DNA of 64,000 nucleotides from Branchiostoma floridae (lineage: Eukaryota > Chordata > Leptocardii > Amphioxiformes > Branchiostomatidae). The position numbers and the translations under genes were made by a program. Positions 1 through 9,300 of the stretch are shown here, one piece after another; position 1 is the stretch's first letter, and each line of letters starts with the position of its first letter. The notes beneath the pieces are model-generated. The model had not been told where the DNA came from. It ran no database searches and worked only from the letters and a program-made list of their open reading frames with translations. Location: assembly GCF_000003815.2 (NCBI RefSeq), contig NC_049983.1:1539999-1603998 (forward strand). Direction: 5' to 3'.

Positions 1-1000
1 CGCGCGTGCGCAGTTGCATCATCTCTTTGAAGGAAAGTAACTTTGGAAAGGCTTGAAGGATTGTCGGGATTTTTAATATGTAGATAACTTTGAAGGCGCC
101 TTCCATAATTAAGGACTATTAAAGCAAGCCAAGGGCTTATTTGCATAATAAATGAGGACATTTAATTAATCCACAGCATTTCATAAAGGCCACTCAAGCA
201 TATAACATATGGCACGTGTAACTGAAAAAAGAGAGAAATATCAATAGACATCAGTTATGCAAATCGTTATTTATTAACTTATTTGCATAATTAATAAGGA
301 ATCGATATAATAGCATAGTGTTAGATTACGATAATTTTATTCTTGTGACAATCATAGCCTTATCAGATCCAAGTTACGTAAATTAGGGTCTCATTTACAT
401 AATTTATGAAAAATGCTACAATAACTTTCTTTGCTAAGACTTTCATATTTCGAACGCATTGTTATTTTGGTAGAGATTATGATCAGCTGACATCTACTTT
501 TCCAAATGAGGTTCTCCTTTAAAAGTAATGAGAAACATTTACAATAGGTCAGTCGTCACAAGAGACCACCATTTTTGTTGACAGCAATGCTTCACAAACA
601 GTCATCTTGTTTTGGACTCACACGTATGTTTACATAACATACATAAAATTTGTTACAAAGAGCACCGAATTGAGAAGGACCAGATCCCTGGTGGAAAGCA
701 CTTTACGTGGTGTACTGAATTGGTGTGTGAATTTGTTACTATTGTCTGGTATATCTTACTCCATTGCCTAACCAGTGTATGATATAAAGAGGTATGCCCA
801 ATCGTTTTCTACGACTGTGTTTCTTTTAGGAAGATCCAAGCCACTGCTATATATCGCCCCAACCGAAGCCTCTGCTTCAGGAATATGAATATGAGTATTT
901 GATAGGCTCAAAACCACGAGAGCAGAGCGCTATGCGGCGGACTGCGATTTGTCCCATTTGGCAAGTTTACATTAGGTTTGTGACCTCTAACCTTTGCTCC
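1..1000. other. AT-rich intergenic DNA, no gene seen
   Basis: No coding exon with splice signals was recognised. From about 120 to 450 the sequence repeats phrases such as TTTGCATAATTAAT, which also occur in the 1.05-kb repeats at 22 kb and 54 kb, so this may be an old, decayed copy or relative. The last 100 bases probably hold the ZNF-A promoter. Confidence 0.4.
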
Positions 1001-1004
1001 GTTG

Positions 1005-1124
1005 ATGACCTCCGTCCGCCATTTTGTTTTATGTCGTCGACATTGCAATCATCTCCTCCAAACTGACGCGGTATTTAAAGAATTTCAGAGGACGCGGAGA
1101 GCGCTTTCCACCATAGACCTACAG
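1005..1124 (+). other. Predicted first exon of ZNF-A
   Basis: The segment ends in ACCTACAG followed by a strong donor, GTAAGC. It is homologous to the first exon proposed for ZNF-D on the opposite strand at 28119-28225: both have CCGCCATTTTGTTTT, then TCATCTCC, and both end AGACCTACAG|GTAAG. In ZNF-D this exon is clearly 5' untranslated. Here an ATG at 1005 opens 40 codons that would join in frame to the exon starting at 2101, so it may be coding in ZNF-A. CCGCCATTTTG resembles a YY1 site. Exon end confidence is good; the exon start is not known. Confidence 0.5.
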
Positions 1125-2100
1125 GTAAGCAATGTGAGTGTCGTTAATGCTTCCTGGTTGGTGCTTGTTCATACTTTTTCGGAGGTAAATTAGAATTATA
1201 GAGGTATGTGTAGGGCTGACGTCAGAGTTGCGTTGCGCGGTAGAGGGCAAAAAATGGGAAGACGATTTGGGTGTGACTTAAAATCCTTGAAAATCCTTCT
1301 TTTCCTTGAAAATTTTTGCCCAATCTGGAGACTTTTTGAGTTAGAAGAGACAGGTAGGGTCTAAGCTTTCCTGTTTGGGTCAAAATTTGTTCAGTTCAAC
1401 AGTTCAGCTGGTGTAAGGACAGGTTTTAGTTACAGGGTGCTACTGGTTGTATCAGGAGGGAAAATGGGTCAAAGGTGAGGTTTCTTTCATAGAGCGAGCT
1501 TTTCTCCGAGAATGAGCCAAACAACCCTCTGTTTTCTTTGAATGCTTATAAACTAGACCCAAGTGACTTTCTGGTGGAGAAGAATTTTAAAGATTGAACT
1601 ATGGGTTAGTACTTTTTTGAAGCCTTCATTCAGTGTATTTCAACATGCTTGTCAATGGGCAGCCCTAACTTCGATGTCTGACCTGTACGATCGGTAGTTG
1701 GAGGGGGGGGGGGGGGGGGGCATGAAAACTAATGAGTGATGTACCGGCTGCCCAATATCGATTTGTACCTTCAGTTTACGGTTAGAAATCTTCTTCTTCG
1801 TCTTCTTCCGGTTACGTGTCAACTTCATTTTAAAAACTCTGACACGGTGGGGGGTAAGAGTAAGGGTACCCTTGGTGTACTTAAATCCTTAAAATCCACA
1901 TAGAGAAAAATTATAGGGACACCACAAGAATAAGGTGAAAACCCTTACCTGTCACGTGTGTGATATCCACCTCCAATATTCTAACATATCACCAGCTCAC
2001 CGCCTGTATATGGGCTTTCAGCAAAATAAAAATGTGTAAAGTGTATAATGTGACACTTTATCAGATAAAATAATTATTAGTTGTTTGACTATTCATACAG

Positions 2101-3993
2101 AACGATTCCAGCCTTGGATGTTTCGGTAGTAAACGGTGTGCTGTAGATCCTGGGAAGGAGATGAACAACACTGGAAATCCAGGGAAGGAGATGGACCGCG
2201 CCGAACACCCTGGGAAGGACAGTGACAGCAGGGTGACCATGACAACAACCATGGGCCTGCAACAGGAAACGTGTGATGTGAACTTTCTCCATCCTGACAA
2301 CACATCAACCTCACAGGGAAGTACCCTAGGCTCATGCCTTGTACCTCGGTCCTTTACCCAAGTTCAGGGTGTTGAAAAGCGTGTGGTTAAACAGACAGGT
2401 GAGACGCGCTACATGTGTGATGTATGTGGATCCAGGACGGCTAGAAAATGTAACTTAGCCCTACATAAGAGAACCGATACGGAAGAAATCTCTTTCGAGT
2501 CTGACCAGGATGACTATTCTGAGGCTCAAAAATGCCGTTTGGACAATCAACGGACAGCAAAAACTAGTGTTGACAAACCCTACATGTGTGAGAAGTGTGG
2601 GTACCGAACATCATGCCAGGCCCACCTTTGCCGACATATAAGAACCCATACAGGAGAAAAACCCTACAAGTGTGACCAGTGCAACTATTCTGCAGCACAG
2701 AAATCCGCTTTGAACACCCATCTAAAAACGCACACTGGCGAGAAACCCTTCATGTGTGGAGAGTGTGGACACCGAACGATGACAAAGCTTTTGCTAGTCC
2801 AACACATGAGAACCCATACAGGTGAAAAACCTTACGGCTGTGATCTGTGCGACTATTCTGCAGGGGTGAAAGCTAGTTTAGAACGGCACATCATGGTAAA
2901 ACACACGGGTGAGAAACCTTACAAGTGTAGCGAGTGTGAATTCAAGACGGCCGATAGCTCCCATTTTTACAAACATATGAAAAAACATTCTGGTGAGAAG
3001 GTATCCCCGCGTAAGAAATCACATAAGTGTGGTGAGTGCGACTATTCAACATCACAGAAATGCCGGTTGGACCAACACATCATAAGTAAACACTCCGGGG
3101 AGAAACTCTACAGGTGTGACAAGTGCGACTTGAGAACTGCCTCCAAGTCCCGTCTATCTCTACATATGAGAAAGCATGACAACCCCTACAAATGTCACCA
3201 GTGTGGCTTTTGTACTGCAAGGAAATACCAGTTTGACCGGCACATCCATACAAAACAGACGAAAGAAAAATCATACCTGTGCGAAGAGTGCGGATATAGG
3301 ACAGCAAAAGGATCTTCCCTTATCTTACATAAAAGAACACATACTGGTGAGAAACCCTTCATGTGTGAGGAATGTGGGTACAGAGCGACCGACAGGTCCC
3401 ACCTTTCTCGACACATCAGAAGGCATACAGGAGAAAAACCCTACAAATGTGATCAGTGTGGCTTTTCTGCATCACACAAATCTGCATTGGACCACCATCT
3501 AAGAACGCACACTGGTGAGAAGCCCTACATATGTGAAGAATGCGGACACAGAACGACTACAAAGCCCGCCTTATTGAGGCATATGAGAACACATACAGGT
3601 GAAAAACCTTATGACTGTGATCTGTGCGAGTATTCTGCTGCGGATAAAGCTTGTTTAGAACGGCACATCATGGTAAAGCACACCGGTGAGAAACCGTACA
3701 TGTGTGGGGAGTGCGGATACAGGACGGCTGATAGCTCCCATTTTTACAAACATATTAAAAAACATTCTGGTGAGAAGCCATCCCCGCGTAAGAAACCACA
3801 TAAGTGTGATGAGTGCGACTATTCAGCATCACAGAAATGCCGGTTGGACCAACACATCATAAGTAAACACTCCGGGGAGAAACCCTACAGGTGTGACAAG
3901 TGCGACTTCAGAACGGCCTCCAAGTCCCATCTATCCCTACATATAAAAAAAAACATTCTGCCTAAAAAAAACCTCATAGATGTGAGTTACTAG
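2101..3993 (+). CDS. ZNF-A: C2H2 zinc-finger protein, last exon
   Basis: Probably a nuclear DNA-binding protein; no target can be inferred. The frame is open from a splice acceptor at 2099-2100 to TAG at 3991-3993. The first ATG in this exon is at 2161 (610 codons); translation may instead start in the exon ending at 1124, which joins in phase. The N-terminus holds HPGKDSDSR and [11 protein letters not shown], shared with ZNF-D. Two degenerate fingers are followed by 16 finger units, 14 with full C2H2; unit 8 ends in Gln and the last in Asn instead of the second His. Two units are followed by the long linker SGEKxSPRKKxHKC. Bases 2580-3170 and 3360-3950 are a tandem duplication with period 780. 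Near the end, a run of nine A replaces the expected seven, shifting the frame inside the last finger; this could be a real change or an assembly error. Confidence 0.85.
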   Translation, partial: NDSSLGCFGSKRCAVDPGKEMNNTGNPGKEMDRAEHPGKDSDSRVTMTTTMGLQQETCDVNFLHPDNTSTSQGSTLGSCLVPRSFTQVQGVEKRVVKQTGETRYMCDVCGSRTARKCNLALHKRTDTEEISFESDQDDYSEAQKCRLDNQRTAKTSVDKPYMCEKCGYRTSCQAHLCRHIRTHTGEKPYKCDQCNYSAAQKSALNTHLKTHTGEKPFMCGECGHRTMTKLLLVQHMRTHTGEKPYGCDLCDYSAGVKASLERHIMVKHTGEKPYKCSECEFKTADSSHFYKHMKKHSGEKVSPRKKSHKCGECDYSTSQKCRLDQHIISKHSGEKLYRCDKCDLRTASKSRLSLHMRKHDNPYKCHQCGFCTARKYQFDRHIHTKQTKEKSYLCEECGYRTAKGSSLILHKRTHTGEKPFMCEECGYRATDRSHLSRHIRRHTGEKPYKCDQCGFSASHKSALDHHLRTHTGEKPYICEECGHRTTTKPALLRHMRTHTGEKPYDCDLCEYSAADKACLERHIMVKHTGEKPYMCGECGYRTADSSHFYKHIKKHSGEKPSPRKKPHKCDECDYSASQKCRLDQHIISKHSGEKPYRCDKCDFRTASKSHLSLHIKKNILPKKNLIDVSY

Positions 3994-4424
3994 CAATAGA
4001 CACGCCGCAAGTTGGTGGGAAAATAGAGTATGGATACGATGATTTTGATCAAGCAGAATTAGTCTGACTCTTGGGAACCGACCGTTGGACTAATGAATGA
4101 TAATGCCCAACACCCTTTCACTTCTTGTATTTTCAACATATCACTGAGAAACCCTCGATCGAACAATAAGACCACAACACGTACATGTCTATTGAACACA
4201 CCTTGTTATTATATTTTTAACTTGTACTGACGCACACTTACTGGAATGGATATTTCAGACTGCAGCCACAGTTGAGCAGCCTTTGTTTTAGCCTTAAAGA
4301 TTATGTTTTGAATAAGTAACGTAATAGCTCTCCTCAAACACGGGAACTCCATTACCGCTGAAGTATTCTCTAATCAAGATACAAACCGAATGGTCTTGAT
4401 TATTCATTTACTCTGTTAGTTGTA

Positions 4425-4430
4425 AATAAA
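4425..4430 (+). terminator. Poly(A) signal for ZNF-A
   Basis: AATAAA lies about 430 bases after the ZNF-A stop codon, a plausible 3' UTR length. It is the first such hexamer noticed on this strand after the gene. Confidence 0.45.
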
Positions 4431-4532
4431 GGCTAACCCTTGATAATAGCCTCCGTTTAGCTGAGTAGCCCTAGCTGTTTCATGATTATACAGCCGAATA
4501 AATCAAATTAAAACCACTGACATAGGGTTATA

Positions 4533-4661
4533 GATCGACAGTCGGTCGTACTGTGCTGATAGGGTAACCAGGACACGCTGAACGAAGTATGGGTGTCATA
4601 TGCAACTTTTTATCGTCTCCTGATTACCCAGATAAAAAATACACTGCACCGACTGTCGATC
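4533..4661. mobile_element. Small hairpin element, 129 bp
   Basis: The ends are inverted copies: GATCGACAGTCGGT at 4533-4546 and ACCGACTGTCGATC at 4648-4661. An inner pair, GGGTAACCAGGA and TCCTGATTACCC, continues the symmetry, so the whole segment can fold into an imperfect hairpin. This is typical of very short MITE-like elements. No target duplication was clear. Confidence 0.5.
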
Positions 4662-5369
4662 AAAACGAAATGGATTTTTCTCATCTTATTATGTCAGGAA
4701 TCTAACAAAGATGCAACTACACCCCAACCCATCGAATTCTGACATTCCCCTCGAATGTGCACACTTCTCTAGAAAATGGGACATTTCTCGACTTTCAAGG
4801 GGACACTCCTCATCCTTCTGTTCAGTGTTTTAATGGCGGCGTATCGCCTGCCCGACAAGCACAACATCAAGTTTTAGCTTAAACATTCGCCATCTTGTCT
4901 TTTAAGGCCCCTCTCCCTATTATAAACAAACATAAATGAGAGAAGTTTCGAACACAATATTAGTAGTAGGATGAGAGTGAGTTAGTTAAAGATGATCATT
5001 TTACGAAGATTATAACAACAGGCAGTTGTACACATAATTAAGTTGGTAGTAGATCCAGTAAAAGACAACCCTTATTTCCACAGGAATGAGAACAACTATG
5101 TGGCAATTGCTACGAAGAATTTCAGGTCAATTCCCCCAGTTATCTTGTTTTCAGCTGTATCTATTTCAACAGTGGGTGGAAGCTTCAGGTACTCAGGGTG
5201 TATGCAATAGACTATTTCAATGTAACAGGTTATTTCAGCGATTTAGGACTTATAATAAGAACCGGATATTACCATGGTCGATACTGCTCGAAGGAGGCCA
5301 TATTTTTTTCTAGTGTACCTGTTGTGTGATATACTGAAATATTCAGACAAGTCAAGTCAGACAGAGCTG

Positions 5370-5800
5370 TTTTATTCTCTTTTCTGTATTTTGCAGCATA
5401 CATAGAGAAGGATCTTAGATGCACTATAACTATTACTAAAATGTCTGTAGCGTGTTCGGCCTTTCTTAATGCCCATTGCTCACGAGGGCCACTAGTGGTG
5501 CACCAGGAGAAGTCATTCTTTCCATCACCATCTGCTGTCTTCAGCATCTGCAGCCGACTAATAAGGCCTGATGCTGTACCAAACAATCGGACAGTCTCGT
5601 AATATCTTCACGTCAAACTATTGCAGCAGAATGATGAAGATAAGGTATTAGATATACCACATTATATCAAGCAGACTCAACAGATGTGCGCTCGACTTGT
5701 ATAGCACAGTGTGCCATCGGTAGGCATCCGTGTTACATATACTATTGTATATCGTATATGTCATCTACAACTCCAGACTTAACAGATGATACAACATTTG
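5370..5800. repeat. Duplicated segment, left copy
   Basis: This segment is clearly related to 12180-12590. Shared phrases include GAAGGATCTTAGATGCA, CCATCACCATCTGCTGT, CAATCGGACA and GGCAGGCAT or its near match, in the same order and orientation. The right copy lies 0.8-1.2 kb upstream of the lectin gene start, so both may derive from a duplicated lectin promoter region or from an unrecognised repeat. Short open frames on the minus strand in both copies share only a few residues and are not called genes. Confidence 0.55.
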
Positions 5801-6359
5801 GCTCTTATTTTAATGGCATTTTTTTCTGCAAGAGGCATACCGATTGTCGAGATTTCTTCGGTTGTTTACACTGACGACATGACGAAGAGTGTTCGTTCAA
5901 CCGTGGATGTACCTCAGCTAACTCCGACATAGATCACGTTTATTCTTTAAGCGGATTGTGAATATTTGCGTAAGCTTATTTCCGTACCGAGCAGTGGAAA
6001 GTACATAACCCACAGGTGTTTAAGTCAACTCATCAAGCAACTAGTAGGACTTGACTTGACGAAAACATTGTTCCTATCAGACGGATAACAACAGGACAGA
6101 TCTGTTTGCCCATAGTTCATTTTCCGCTACTGCATCGCTTTATCTAGGTGATGTTATTACTCTTTCATATTTTTTCTCATTCAACAAGGACAGTGTGGGC
6201 ATAACAGGTGCCGACTGGTGCTCGCTGACGGAACTGCAGTTGCCCAGTTGAAGCTGACACAGAAAACAGATGAACAGTGGTGGCGGGAATCTGTTTATCG
6301 TCGTGCTGAAAAGATAAGCGGCACTTTGACTAAATTTAAACTATGTGAATTTCTGAGTT
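5801..6359. other. Intergenic, probable 3' flank of the lectin gene
   Basis: No exon, repeat or RNA gene was recognised. The lectin gene ends at 6360 on the minus strand, so its 3' UTR should lie here. Confidence 0.35.
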
Positions 6360-9300
6360 TCACAAATAAACAGTGAATAGTAGTAAATAACTACAGCACT
6401 TCTGGACCATAACATTAGATGAATCCCGATTAATGGCAGCCTCACATGACGTACCTGGAGCAACTTGGCAGATGAAGTTAAAAAAGCCGGTACATCGCCA
6501 GTTCATCCACTTGCCTTTCCGATATAGGGAGTAAGAAACGCAATCACCAGGACCATTCGGTTTTCCCAGAAACCAAGAGTTGTAGTCACCAAGTGCAGAA
6601 CCGTCCACCCACTCAAAGGTCCCCTTTTCGCGCTGACGGTGCAGGCCCAACCAGAATGTATAATTGTCGCGCATGGACTTGTACAAGGAGACCACGAAGT
6701 CGTTGGTGTCAGCGTCTCGGGGCATGGCGAGGGTGCCGCCGTCTTCACGACAGGCCGCGGCCGCATCGCTGAAAGTCTTACGCGTGTTGAAGGCCTTGTA
6801 GCAGATTCCGCGCCTCATTTTGTACTCTTCGGGGCAAGATGCTAAAAAAAGATTTGCAGTAACTTTGGATGTACTGTTAACTATATACTGCAAGGGAGAA
6901 AAATGTACTTAGAGAGCGAGAAAGACTAAACAAGAGAGAGATACCATGCTGCAAGGTCCTTTGGTGTAAAATATTTTTTTTTTAAATTCTGAGAAATAAA
7001 ATGGATAAAGAATTACACATTAAGCTTTCGTTGGTGCTGAAATGTGTGTCTCACCTGCATGTTCAGCCGGCCCGGCAGGGCTTGGGGACTGGGGCATCCC
7101 TGTTGGACCGGGCGGCCCGATGGGTCCCTTCAGCCCTCGAGCCCCAACTTGTCCGGGCGGCCCGTCCTTTCCCACAGCGCCAGCTGGCCCTACGGTTCCC
7201 TTTTCTTCGGGTGGCACGTCAGACACAGGGCCAACTAGCCCCATGCCTACCTTTTCTCCGGGTGGCCCGGCAGACACAGGGCCAACTGGCCCCATGACTC
7301 TAGATCTCTTTTCTCCGGGTGGCTCGGCAGACACAGGGCCAACTGGCCCCATGACTCCATTTTCTCCGTGTGGCCCGGCAGACACAGGGCCAACTGGCCC
7401 CATGACTCTCATTTCTTCGGGTGGCCCGACAGACACAGGGCCAACTGGCACCATGACTTCCTTTTCTCCGGGTGGCTTGGCAGACACAGGGTCAACTGGC
7501 ACCATGACTTCCTTTTCTCCTGGACATCCGGGTGGTCCTGAGGAAGTAAAACTACAATTACGGGCTATATTTTCAAAACATCACTAATCAAAAATCTTCA
7601 AAACATTCTGTCTTTTAAATTAAAGGCTTCTACGGTCATTCCAACTTGCCTGGTGACTTGCTCATCTCGCGAAGACACTGCTCTAAAGCGGCATACAGGT
7701 TCCGCTCGTTGTCCAGGTCACGTTTCAAGGCGTCAACGGTGATGGTCAGTTCCGATATTTCCTAAAGACGGTTCAGGATGTCAGACTTAAACGTATCAAC
7801 TACAGAAGTTCAATTACAATTTATTTAAGAAACAAAACTACTGTAATGAAAAGATAATGACACTTTGAACATTCAATACAGTGTTCACCTTCTTATTGAT
7901 GAAGGTCAGAGGGGCGAGTCCGACAGCGACTAGACCCAGCAGCACAGCAATGCCGGCCGCCAAGTAGTAGCAGTGGGAGCCGTAGAAGCTGCCGAAAGTA
8001 CGGAGGCCGCTTGCCCCACCCGGATACGTGCGGTCTGTTAGAGATAGTTGTTTATTTTTTTTTACTCGGCGTACCGTAGGTAAGGTACTGAGTGAACATA
8101 TTATGTTCGAAATGTTTCTTCTTTTTTTTCCTTCTTTCACCTGTCGCGATTATTAAAGAAACTCCTCTACATCGTTCCTCTACATAGTTTATGAATATTT
8201 AATGTTCAACTAAGATGCGTTAGATATTAACCCTATTTAGACCGGGGGGGGGGGGGGGCTTTTGAGGCATGCGGCAATTTTGATGTCCTATAACGCCAGA
8301 ACGGCTTACGCTAGAGCCACTAAATTTGATGAGTTTTCCTAAAATATTGTTGGCAACAATTTTACGAACATTGACAAATTTTCAATCTTTTTCGTGTTGC
8401 CATGGCAACCGTTTGTTGACAGGCAGTTTTGCCAAAAATCACTATTTTTGGTTCTAACAATTTATTTTTCACATTTATCTGCTATATTGCTGCTATTTTT
8501 TTACATAAATAAAATCTTATACTATTTAGCATATCTTTCATAATTATGTATCAATAAATTATGCTAATTTGATGGGCATATGTGATGTCTTTATTCTGCT
8601 ATGTGCGTAGAGGCTTAAAGGTTGTGCAAAGACATCAACGGCCTAAGACCAGGGTCTTGGCGACTACTGAAGTATAACAAACGACGCTGTTTATGAACAA
8701 ATGCATGTAGTACTTAAGTGTAACAAATGGTGCACATTCTTCGAAAGTATACATTCAATGCAAGAAGGGTGGGATGGCGGGTAAGCGCAATACGATCCCT
8801 GCCGACCCAGGCGGCGGATGTCGCACGGTGGAGGTCAAGGGTCACTTCCTTTACTTCAGTGTAATTCCACACGATTGCTCTACTACTAGTACTAGCAATC
8901 CTACCATAATTACTCTTACGTACTCCAAGATGACACAAGGAGAAAGCTACGCGGTTTGGGGCATATGTGATGTCTTTATTCTGCTCTGTGCGTAGAGGCT
9001 TAAAGGTTGTGCAAAGACATCAACGGCCAAGCCGAGCGTAGTGAGGTGGCCCCAAACCGCGTAGCGGAAATTGTGTGGATAGGGAAGTATTTAGTATTAG
9101 AGTAGAAAATAAATGGCTAGAGTTCGAGTTTCAGAGAAACAGTCCAGGGCTGATGAAGAACGCCATGTAGAACGCTGCCGGTCACGTTTGGAACAACGTA
9201 GACTCGGGCCGGGAACGGATGCGTCGGCGCGGAGAGTCAAGCTTAGTGCTGCGAAGTGAGGGGTCCTGAGGGTCTTCAGCACACCGCTGCAGCTGGTATC

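Noticed and set aside
7042-7587. Plus-strand 181-codon Pro/Gly-rich frame
   Set aside because: It is the antisense of the collagen exon. The minus frame has proper Gly-X-Y triplets, splice sites and phase.
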